In this document: in pieces, positions 54,144 through 64,000 of the stretch
Layout of the letters: each line of letters opens with the position of its first letter
How positions within the stretch are numbered: position 1 is the first letter of the stretch
Source: Lamellibrachia satsuma
Taxonomy: Eukaryota > Annelida > Polychaeta > Sabellida > Siboglinidae
Assembly: GCA_033239005.1 (NCBI GenBank)
Contig: BSQZ01000073.1
Coordinates: 1,670,001 to 1,734,000 of the forward strand
Length of the DNA stretch: 64,000 nt
Direction of reading: 5' to 3'
The notes under the pieces: generated by a model
Told to the model about the DNA's origin: nothing
Seen by the model: the letters and a program-made list of their open reading frames with translations, nothing else
Database searches by the model: none
Program-made: the position numbers and the translations under genes

Positions 54144-55343
54144 CACACAACATCGCAGTGATGAATGCTGACAGTACACGCAAAAATACTGAGCGTATTT
54201 ATTTTAAGAAAGTTATGTTGGCTTATCTTAAAGATGTATATACATTGACCTATTTACAACATCACTCGGAGCACATGATCACACTGCAGCAAGCAACTAG
54301 AAAATCATCACATTACATCAACATGTTTTAAATATATACATAATATATCAGTTCATATAATTTACAATGCAACACTGGCAAATCTATCCTGTCTTTATTG
54401 AACATGATTGATCAACATTGAACGACTATGCTGCCAGACAAGATACATCATGATTCTTATTTACTACAGCACCAGTCCAAATGAACTCCACCATTGCAGT
54501 GATCAATTTAGCATGATCGTTGAATTATTTACACTGCCACATTACAACCCATCTTGCACAAACTGATTCATATCATATTTACATTAAATTTACACGATGA
54601 CTCAACAAGGTATCTTTGGTTTACAACAGGACACCACAACACATGCATTCACCCTCAGTCCCAGACAAGGTGGAGCCACTCTACCCTGTTTATATATTTT
54701 ACATATAGAAGTCAGGGAAACGTGCGGGTGAATCTTGACATGCCAATGTTAGGCGTGCAAATATATTTATCTGAAAATGTGGGTGTTTTCAAGAATGTAA
54801 GCGTATTGTGATACAGCGCATTGTGATACGTTATTGTATTGTCACTTGCTGTTATAAGACTGACAAATACATCAATATCAACACAAACTGACCCACTTGT
54901 TGACACATTTTGTCTACTGACTGTCTGTAGCTCAACACAGAATTTCCGGTGCTGAGTTACTCATGACAATATGTCAAATGGCAGTCTAATCACTCTACTG
55001 GGGCCACACAGTCATGTCTCGTTTACCTGCTTTCCAATAATCCACACGTTTTTGTGGGAACAGTCTCGACATGCTGTAAATGATTTCATTAATTCGTGAC
55101 TCACTAAACCGCAAACTTTGTTAATCCAGCCAATGCCACTGGGAACCAGTGTGTGCAGATAAACGAGACTTGACTGCATTCAGAAACTGACATGGACCCT
55201 GGTGGTGATCTCCAAAAGTAACATCACAACCTGTGTTGTTTGGGGCTTAAAGCCACAATTTGTGCATTAGCCAAAGCTTGGTCACTTCAGACCCAAATTC
55301 GCTGTCACACGTCAAGAAGTTGAACGCCCCAACACTTGGCACT
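54144..55343. other. Convergent 3' UTR region of FBXW4-like and RGS-like genes
   Basis: No open frame of note. tttatt at 54395-54400 is an AATAAA on the minus strand and could end the RGS-like transcript, giving it a UTR of about 0.95 kb. I find no plus-strand AATAAA in the first 250 bp after the FBXW4 stop. Confidence 0.45.
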
Positions 55344-56299
55344 TCACACGAAGCTCACTTGAATGTCCCCATTTGCCTCGCATTCGGCAAACACGAGATT
55401 CTTCTTAGTCTTCTGTTGTCCGTCACTGTCTACCTTGTCAGCGACCCATTTCTTCAGTATCGACACTGTCGTCGTCGGTGCAGCATCGCTCGTCTCTGAT
55501 GACGCGGCCTCGGGACTACTCTCCGACCCAAGGATGAGGTCGTGGGTTGTCGGACTAGGCGTCGACGGTTCTGTGTCCATTACACTAATTTCACCGTCGG
55601 TAAACAGTGGCAAGAAGCGGTTGCCGATGACGTCCCGATCGCCGTAGGATGATGTTGGATTGGGAATGGAATCGACCTCCATTGCGTCGTCGGTTGGCGT
55701 CACCCTGCACTGCATCGCTTGACACTTGAAGTCGTCCGTGTTGTTCGCACAAAACTCCGATGACAAACTTTTGCATGCCCCTTCCAACCCCTGCTGGAGG
55801 AGGGGTGGCTGACCCGAACTCGGCCCTAATGACCTACTGGGTATCTGTGTCCTCATGTAGATCTGCAGCGATCCCCCGTTTGCTCGGCTTTCTCTATCAC
55901 GGCCGACACATTGGTTTGTGAAGTCGGGAGGTGCGGCCTGTCCAAGAGGTCGGGTGAAATACGCCTCAGCCTCGTCGTGGCCAGGCAGAATACCGTCCTG
56001 ACTGAAACTCTGGTCCATGAACTGTATCTGGGCGCCAGATGACAGCGTGCTCGTGTCATTGACAGCCGTCAAGCCGAGACACGAATGTCTAGCCCGATTG
56101 TCGTCCTTAAGGTGGGGGTGGAAGGCACCGAGGCAGTACGCAGACACGGTGGACTCCCTCGAGGGGGAGGGTGGTCGGGGATCCTCAGGACGCTGGGGTT
56201 TGAGGAAGTCAGGCAGCTGAAGGTCGTGGGGTTTCAGGCCCCGCTGGTCGTCCAACTGCCGACCCTGAACCCTTGACAACAGCTCCAGGAATCGTTCGT
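55344..56299 (-). CDS. RGS12/14-like terminal exon (GoLoco)
   Basis: Minus-strand acceptor gccttcag; two bases complete the Asp codon split from the previous exon. GoLoco occupies the first ~35 residues; the rest has no domain I recognise. Confidence 0.85.
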
Positions 56300-59200
56300 C
56301 TGAAGGCAATAATAATGATAATTATTTATTTCGATTTGTAATCATAAGATTGAATAAAAGTACACTAGGTACAATATATGAAGATAAACTAAAAATTAAG
56401 GTATATAAAATGCTGACTAAAACAAAGGTGCCCATTAAGACATAGATATGTTGTTAGTGCCATCAAGTCTTGCAGGAATGAGGTGTGAAATTCAGGCGAG
56501 TAATAATTTTTCAATGGTTGACCATATAAATGATTTTTTTGTAGAATGAGTAAAACTATACTTTAAATGTTTGAAATTGAAGACTGAAATTAAGTATTGG
56601 GAGATTTCAAAAGGGAAGCAAAAAACAGCCGAGAATGGGAGAAGATCCTGATGGATGGAGACGACTCGTTGAGAGGACGGAACAGACTAAGTGACGTGGC
56701 CCCCACCCTGGGAGACGACTTGTTGAGAGGACGGAACAGACTAAGTGACGTGGCCCCCACCCTGGGAGACGACTCGTTGAGAGGACGGAACAGACTAAGT
56801 GACGTGGCCCCCACCCTGGGAGACAACTCGTTGAGAGGGAGGAACAGACTAAGTGACGTGGCCCCCACCCTGGGAGACTACTCGTTGAGAGGGAGGAACA
56901 GACTAAGTGACGTGGCCCCCACCCTGGGAGACAACTCGTTGAGAGGGAGGAACAGACTAAGTGAAGTGGCCCCCACCCTGGGAGACAACTCGTTGAGAGG
57001 GAGGAACAGACTAAGTGATGTGGCCCCCCCACCCTGGGAGACTACTCGTTGAGAGGAAGGAACAGACTAAGTGACGTGGCCCCCACCCTGGGAGACAACT
57101 CGTTGAGAGGGAGGAACAGACTAAGTGAAGTGGCCCCCACCCTGGGAGACAACTCGTTGAGAGGGAGGAACAGACTAAGTGAAGTGTCCCCCACCCTGGG
57201 AGACAACTCGTTGAGAGGGAGGAACAGACTAAGTGAAGTGGCTCCCACCCTGGGAGACAACTCGTTGAGAGGGAGGAACAGACTAAGTGATGTGGCCCCC
57301 CCACCCTGGGAGACTACTCGTTGAGAGGGAGGAACAGACTAAGTGACGTGGCCCCCACCCTGGGAGACAACTCGTTGAGAGGGAGGAACAGACTAAGTGA
57401 AGTGGCCCCCACCCTGGGAGACAACTCGTTGAGAGGGAGGAACAGACTAAGTGAAGTGTCCCCCACCCTGGGAGACAACTCGTTGAGAGGGAGGAACAGA
57501 CTAAGTGAAGTGGCCCCCACCCTGGGAGACAACTCGTTGAGAGGGAGGAACAGACTAAGTGAAGTGTCCCCCACCCTGGGAGACAACTCGTTGAGAGGGA
57601 GGAACAGACTAAGTGAAGTGTCCCCCACCCTGGGAGACAACTCGTTGAGAGGGAGGAACAGACTAAGTGAAGTGTCCCCCACCCTGGGAGACAACTCGTT
57701 GAGAGGGAGGAACAGACTAAGTGAAGTGTCCCCCACCCTGGGAGACAACTCGTTGAGAGGGAGGAACAGAATAAGTGATGTGGCCCCCCACCCTGGGAGA
57801 CTATTCGTTGAGAGGGAGGAACAGAATAAGTGACGTGGCCCCCACCCTGGGAGACAACTCGTTGAGAGGGAGGAACAGACTAAGTGACGTGGCCCCCACC
57901 CTGGGAGACAACTCGTTGAGAGGGAGGAACAGAATAAGTGACGTGGCCCCCACCCTGGGAGACTACTCGTTGAGAGGGAGGAACAGACTAAGTGACGTGG
58001 CCCCCACCCTGGGAGACGACTCGCTGAGAGGGAGGAACAGACTAAGTGACGTGGCCCCCTCCCTGGGAGACGACTCGCTGAGAGGGAGGAACATACTAAG
58101 TGACGTGGCCCCCACCCTGGGAGACAACTCGCTGAGAGGGAGGAACAGACTAAGTGAAGTGGCCCCCACCCTGGGAGACTACTCGCTGAGAGGGAGGAAC
58201 AGACTAAGTGATGTGGCCCCCACCCTGGGAGACTACTCGTTGAGAGGGAGGAACAGACTAAGTGACGTGGCCCCCACCCTGGGAGACTACTCGTTGAGAG
58301 GGAGGAACAGACTAAGTGACGTGGCCCCCACCCTGGGAGACTACTCGTTGAGAGGAGGAACAGACTAGTGACGTGGCCCCCCCTGGGAGACTACTCTGAG
58401 AGGGAGGAACAGACTAAGTGGCTGGCCCCCTCCTGGGAGACTACTCGTTGAGAGGGAGGAACAGACTAGTGCGTGGCCCCCCTGGAGACTACTCGTTGAG
58501 AGGAGGAACAGACAGTGCGTGCCCCCCTGGGAGACTACCGTTGAGAGGGAGGAACAGACTAAGTGACGTGGCCCTCCCTGGAGACTACCTGGGAACAGAC
58601 TAGTGGCGTGGCCCCCCCTGGGAGACTACTCGTTGAGAGGGAGGAACAGACTAAGTGACGTGGCCCCCACCCTGGGAGACTACTCGTTGAGAGGGAGGAA
58701 CAGACTAAGTGACGTGGCCCCCACCCTGGGAGACTACTCATTGAGAGGGAGGAACAGACTAAGTGACGTGGCCCCCACCCTGGGAGACTACTCGTTGAGA
58801 GGACGGAACAGACTAAGTGACGTGGCCCCCACCCTGGGAGACAACTCGTTGAGAGGGAGGAACAGACTAAGTGACGTGGCCCCCACCCTGGGAGACTACT
58901 CGTTGAGAGGGAGGAACAGACTAAGTGGCGTGGCCCCCACCCTGGGAGACTACTCGTTGAGAGGGAGGAACAGACTAAGTGACGTGGCCCCCTCCCTGGG
59001 AGACTACTCGTTGAGAGGGAGGAACAGACTAAGTGACGTGGCCCCCACCCTGGGAGACAACTCGTTGAGAGGGAGGAACAGACTAAGTGACGTGGCCCCC
59101 TCCCTGGGAGACTACTCGTTGAGAGGGAGGAACAGACTAAGTGACGTGGCCCCCACCCTGGGAGACTACTCGTTGAGAGGGAGGAACAGACTAAGTGACG

Positions 59201-60456
59201 TGGCCCCCACCCTGGGAGACAACTCATTGAGAGGGAGGAACAGACTAAGTGACGTGGCCCCCTCCCTGGGAGACAACTCGTTGAGAGGGAGGAACAGACT
59301 AAGTGACGTGGCCCCCTCCCTGGGAGACTACTCGTTGAGAGGGAGGAACAGACTAAGTGACGTGGCCCCCTCCCTGGGAGACTACTCGTTGAGAGGGAGG
59401 AACAGACTAAGTGACGTGGCCCCCACCCTGGGAGACAACTCGTTGAGAGGGAGGAACAGACTAAGTGACGTGGCCCCCCACCCTGGGAGACAACTCGTTG
59501 AGAGGGAGGAACAGACTAAGTGACGTGGCCCCCCACCCTGGGAGACTACTCGTTGAGAGGGAGGAACAGACTAAGTGACGTGGCCCCCACCCTGGGAGAC
59601 AACTCATTGAGAGGGAGGAACAGACTAAGTGATGTGGCCCCCTCCCTGGGAGACAACTCATTGAGAGGGAGGAACAGACTAAGTGACGTGGCCCCCACCC
59701 TGGGAGACTACTCGTTGAGAGGGAGGAACAGACTAAGTGACGTGGCCCCCACCCTGGGAGACTACTCGTTGAGAGGGAGGAACAGACTAAGTGATGTGGC
59801 CCCCTCCCTGGGAGACAACTCATTGAGAGGGAGGAACAGACTAAGTGACGTGGCCCCCTCCCTGAGAGGGAGGAACAGACTAAGTGATGTGGCCCCCCCA
59901 CCCTGCAAGGGTCCAAGGGGGAGAAGTGCCCAACAACATCATCAAGTTGATCTTTGAAAATCATCATCTACAGCTCTTGTGAAAACATTTCAAGAAATGT
60001 ATAATTAACAACAGCCTGAATTAATAACAACAAACATGGAAATGATCAGTTAATATATAAAATGTACACAGCAAAAAACACTATGAAAATTACATGTTAT
60101 AAACAAAGATTAAAAGATATAGAGAAGTAACAAAAATACTGCGATAAGATCTTAAGGTAGGATATTTGAAATAAATATTCCATTAATTTCAAAGCGATCA
60201 AGATCAAGATCAAAACACATACCTTCTGCATCTAACCGAGAACCCTTGATCGGCGGTCGCACGTTATTACCACCAAGTGGTAGTGGTGGTTTCATTTTCC
60301 CTTTCGGCGCCTTCCCGTCTTTCTCCCCCACAGAGTTCTTACGAATCAAACCAAACAAGCCGTGATTCTTGGCTGCACCCTCTGACTTCTTGTCTGGCTG
60401 CACGACAGAAGTGGAAAGAAGACGAATCAGAGTATATACACCCTGTACTTGATATA

Positions 60457-60498
<42 letters not shown>

Positions 60499-62139
60499 CA
60501 ATTAACAACCAACACCATATAATGTTTATCAGGGTGTTTCAATAGGGCCACAAGTGACTATAACTGCTCTATACAATTTTAATCTTACCTTCATCAACAT
60601 TTTGCATATTTTTAGGGCCAGGACTAACTACATTTATCTTAGTTCCACAATTTTTGTTGCACATTTTCCAGATTTTATTGATGTGAAATCATATATTTTA
60701 TACTCAAGCAGCCTTTAATAAAAATATTGTTAACAGAATGTAATAAGAACAATTTAACAACTATACACTTTCAATTTTAGGCAGCATATTTCTAAATTGT
60801 GCTGTTGTTTTTATCACGTTCGTGATCTTAGCCTTATCTGCCGATATTTGCCTCTTTCTGTTGCGAAAACTGTTGAAACTGCCAGGGCTGGGTCCAATTA
60901 CACAAAATTATCTCAATTACAATTACATTTTTTATTTCAATTACAATCATAATTTTCCAAATCAATTACAATTAAACTGTTTCAATTACAATTACATTAT
61001 GCGGAACTAAATATATTCAGCATTTGTTAATTATGTATTTTTGCATGTTTTGCTGAATTTCAATATTTTGTACATAACTGATAAACAAATATAACAGTTT
61101 GTACACTGTGTTGAATTGTGACTTTGAATTATAATAAATAAAAAGATAGCCGTTTAAAACATATTTTTATTATATAAGAATGCAATGCAGTATCCTGACA
61201 TAATCCTACAGGACATATTCCTTACAGACAAAATCACACAATCTGAAAAGTGAACAAAATCCCACAGGCCATTATACAATATTTATTTGTAGTTCTTCTC
61301 TAAGCATCCTTTCTAGTTTTGCAGACATCCGTGTGCATTTCTTACATTTTTCTTTGGAAAATACTAATAATAGGGTATGATGTGTTTACTTTGAGGTTGT
61401 AGCCTTTTTGGTATTGGTGTACTGCTGAACTCGGTTTTCTGAGGATTTTGGCGTTATAGAAGTCTTCTTTATTGTATTGTATTGTAAAGTAAAAACAATA
61501 AACTAAAAATTGTTGTACCTTTCAGTAGCGTATGGATACCAGCTTAGGGTTACACACACTTGTGGATCAAATGTTACATTTCAAAAATTTAAATATAATA
61601 TAAATGTGCTCTATCTGAAAACTTCAATTACAAATAAACAAATACACTTGATCAAATACAAATACGCTCTATTAAAATAGACGGTTAAATTCAAATACGT
61701 TATGTCAGAATGGCATTTACTAATATTTGAGATCCTAAAATGTGCATGTTCAAGCAGGTCAAATGCATTTAAATGCAAATTGCCACAGTTGGTATGTATT
61801 TGACCAAATACACGGTTATACACCTGGTATGAGCTGGAAAAGCACAAATATGTAAAATCAGTGTATTTAACAACAAATACATCTTCGACCCCAACTCTGG
61901 AGTAGGTGCCACTACAGACATTTACAAAGAAAAACATCAACTAACCTTCTTGTCAGGGTCCCAGATTCCTGTCTCATCAAACTGTAGTGTGGGACTGCCA
62001 GGTTTAGTGACATCCTTGAACAGTTGTCTGTGAGTTGCCTGCCACTGAAGGCCAGCCTTGACAGGGTCACTGTCCACTCTGGCTTGGCCGATTGGCGGCT
62101 TCATGGCGTTGGTCGTCTGACTGCCAACTCCTGTCCACT
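55344..62139 (-). CDS. RGS12/RGS14/Loco-like protein with GoLoco motif, 3' part
   Basis: Three coding exons on the minus strand: 62139-61946, 60397-60223, 56299-55344. Junctions are AG/GT and phases agree (194, 175, 956 nt). The terminal exon opens with DERFLELLSRVQGRQLDDQR followed by GLKPHDLQLPDFLKP. This is a GoLoco motif (DDQR contacts the GDP-bound Gα-i nucleotide site in known structures), and the DQRGL…DL.LP.FL continuation is typical of RGS12, RGS14 and fly Loco rather than GPSM-type proteins. Upstream exons give low-complexity basic text (KNHGLFGLIRKNS). RGS and Ras-binding domains would lie to the right of the window. The 280-residue tail after GoLoco is Ser/Pro-rich and ends VSFV, which could be a PDZ-type C-terminus. 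Expected role: regulation of Gα-i signalling or spindle/cortical polarity. Confidence 0.8.
56655..59905. repeat. 54-bp minisatellite, ~60 copies (largest array)
   Basis: The unit contains ctcgttgagagggaggaaca and gacgtggcccccaccctggg. It fills the last intron of the RGS-like gene, keeping about 320-350 bp from either exon. All frames without stops stay open (for example LGDYSLRGRNRLSDVAPT). Between about 58350 and 58620 the units suddenly carry many 1-4 base deletions. Confidence 0.97.
60223..60397 (-). CDS. RGS12/14-like internal exon
   Basis: Minus-strand acceptor ctgtcgtgcag, donor gtatgt. Encodes KKSEGAAKNHGLFGLIRKNS then basic/proline-rich text ending RLDAE. Phase 0 in, phase 1 out, joining to GoLoco. 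Confidence 0.75.
60883..61403. mobile_element. Truncated second copy of the CAGGGCTGGG hAT MITE
   Basis: Begins CAGGGCTGGGTCCAATTACA as at 36856 and follows it for ~500 bp, with about 110 bp (near 61225-61330) that the other copy lacks. The right half and terminus are missing. It sits in an RGS-like gene intron. Confidence 0.88.
61410..61940. repeat. caaatac-rich tract, possible further MITE
   Basis: Repeated caaatac/aaatacg strings end in cttcgaccccaactctg near 61895, which inverted (cagagttggggtcgaag) looks like a hAT end. No matching left end or duplication found. Confidence 0.3.
61946..62139 (-). CDS. RGS12/14-like internal exon
   Basis: Minus-strand acceptor ttgttctcag, donor gttagt. 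Encodes WTGVGSQTTNAMKPPIGQAR and ends DETGIWDPDKK. Assigned to the gene by strand, phase compatibility and low-complexity style; no domain recognised. Confidence 0.68.
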
Positions 62140-63260
62140 CTGAGAACAAACATGTCATGGACACTGTGCAATGTACTGGTTATAACATACACGCCAATCC
62201 TAGGCGTGCAATCTTACAGGTGCACATCTTGAGACTACTGACCGAAATCTGTAAGAACCACAAACTAACCCAGTGGTTTGACGCCCGTGATAAAAAGGAA
62301 TTCGCTGTACAAACTGGGATATATTGACTGGATTTCTTGAGACTTCAGTGCAGCTGACCACACAAGACTAACCCATTCATGAATCACTCTTCAGGCATGT
62401 TTTGATCTGTTATTCAAAAGCCATGTGGTAAAAGTGCACTGTATCCAATAATACAAAAAACTTTTCCAAATGTATGACACCATAACAAATGTATGACACC
62501 ATAACAAATGTATGACACCATAACAAATGTCACCTGTAAGATCATCAAACAGGTGAACCACAAGAGTTACTACGGGTGAACCACAAGAGTTACTACGGTG
62601 AACTATAAGAGTTACTATGGGGAACCATAAAAGTTGTGTTAGTGGTTAATCACATTAGCCCCAACCAAGGTTCGTTTTCCCCTAAATAAGCCACATTTGG
62701 ACAGGACAGTGGACCAACTGTGGTCAACACTGTCCAAAGTCTTAATGGATTGTTGACAAAATAATAGTAAAAACCACAACACAGTGTGTAACCTACTTGA
62801 GTCTTGTGAAGACTTGATGACTAGACGCTGGTTGTCGACTGTCTGTACACAGGTGTCTACGTTGACTACTGCACCACTAGTCCACTACAACATCAAAACT
62901 TGATGACTAGACGCTGGTTGTCGACTGTCTGTACACAGGTGTCTACGTTGACTACTGCACCACTAGTCCACTACAACATCAAAACTTCTCTAATATCATG
63001 AAAAGTCAAACCTATCTAGTATCCACTGACATGCTGGCTCAGTCGTGCAACTGTCTTATTTAGTTTTGGTCAAATCATTGGACAAACTGTTAATATTTTT
63101 ACTGAATCTGGCCAAATTTCTCCCAGAGAGGGCAAAAGTGATGTCCACAGTGAAGTACAGAACATTAGTCCTGCTAATGTGGCCAACTCGCTATTCAGGT
63201 GCAAAATTACCAGATTACTCCACCTGCTACAGCCAGTCACAGCTGAGCAGCCACAATCAG
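62140..63260. other. Intronic or upstream sequence with small repeats
   Basis: Holds a 19-bp repeat (caaatgtatgacaccataa, about 62465-62530), a short gaaccacaagagttacta repeat (62553-62650), an 86-bp perfect tandem duplication (62812-62897 / 62898-62983) and a diverged dispersed-repeat piece near 63060-63140. No further RGS-like exon recognised. Confidence 0.6.
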
Positions 63261-63264
63261 CTTT

Positions 63265-64000
63265 GCATCCGCCTGCCCACCAATGTCAGAACACAGCTAC
63301 ACACTTGACGTGTTTACACAGCAACCAGTAAACTTTGTGGCCGCCTGCCCACCAATGTCAGAACACAGCTACACACTTGGCGTGTTTACACAGCGACCAG
63401 TAAACTTTGCGACCGCCTGCCCACCAATGTCAGAACACAGCTACACACTTGGCGTGTTTACGCAGCGACCAGTAAACTTTGTGACCGCCTGCCCACCAAT
63501 GTCAGAACACAGCTACACACTTGGCGTGTTTACACAGCGACCAGTAAACTTTGCGACCGCCTGCCCACCAATGTCAGAACACAGCTACACACTTGGCGTG
63601 TTTACACAGCGACCAGTAAACTTTGCGGCTGCCTGCCCACCAATGTCAGAACACAGCTACACACTTGGCGTGTTTACACAGCAACCAGTAAACTTTGTGG
63701 CCGCCTGCCCACCAATGTCAGAACACAGCTACACACTTGGCGTGTTTACACAGCGACCAGTAAACTTTGCGACCGCCTGCCCACCAATGTCAGAACACAG
63801 CTACACACTTGGCGTGTTTACGCAGCGACCAGTAAACTTTGTGACCGCCTGCCCACCAATGTCAGAACACAGCTACACACTTGGCGTGTTTACACAGCGA
63901 CCAGTAAACTTTGCGACCGCCTGCCCACCAATGTCAGAACACAGCTACACACTTGGCGTGTTTACACAGCGACCAGTAAACTTTGATGCTGCCTGCCCAC
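63265..64000. repeat. 72-bp minisatellite running off the right edge
   Basis: Ten or so copies with exact 72-bp spacing; unit contains gcctgcccaccaatgtcaga and cacttggcgtgtttacacag. One plus-strand frame stays open to the window edge (24 residues per unit). Variants alternate in a five-unit pattern, suggesting a higher-order block. Confidence 0.96.

Noticed and set aside
56597..59957. Long open frames on both strands in the 54-bp array as a repeat protein gene
   Set aside because: A stop-free unit whose length is a multiple of three opens frames automatically; the array lies in an intron and frames break at the irregular part.

Overview
The window is animal nuclear DNA. Spliced genes with GT–AG introns, non-LTR retrotransposons, hAT-type DNA transposons and a tRNA-derived SINE-like sequence are all visible, and about 20 kb of the 64 kb (my sum of array lengths) is minisatellite. 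The best guess for the organism is a marine invertebrate deuterostome, perhaps a cephalochordate. The reasons are chordate-like LRP2BP and FBXW4 proteins, moderately AT-rich spacers, CR1-like and KIAA1586-like hAT elements, and minisatellites that run across exon borders. I could not test this by search.

Three host genes are supported. (1) The 3' end of an LRP2BP-like gene on the + strand has four coding exons at 777-934, 2197-2368, 3621-3786 and 4617-4682. (2) A complete FBXW4-like gene (F-box plus WD40 repeats) on the + strand has nine coding exons from 32364 to 54143. Their phases fit and they add up to 1293 nt, or 430 codons plus stop. (3) The 3' part of an RGS12/RGS14/Loco-like gene with a GoLoco motif on the - strand has coding exons at 62139-61946, 60397-60223 and 56299-55344. 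Genes 2 and 3 converge tail to tail.

The 28 kb between genes 1 and 2 holds mobile DNA and spacers. There is a 61-bp minisatellite grown out of a LINE endonuclease fragment (about 6.9-9.7 kb), a CR1-like retrotransposon with ORF1 (zinc finger plus SGNH esterase-like domain) and a frame-broken ORF2 (about 20.2-25.25 kb), and a bounded hAT element (25573-29477). Fragments of the same CR1-like family occur at about 12.0, 29.6, 33.2-35.9 and 46.7 kb. FBXW4 intron 1 also carries a SINE-like unit split by a hAT MITE with a perfect 8-bp target duplication.

The most striking signal is minisatellites built from splice junctions. FBXW4 exon 8 is preceded by 26 acceptor copies at exactly 63-bp spacing, all open in the exon's frame. 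LRP2BP exon 2277-region (2197-2368) is preceded by 15 acceptor copies at 47/48-bp spacing. The donor of FBXW4 exon 7 is copied three times. Most other exons of these two genes have an array within about 100 bp of one edge.
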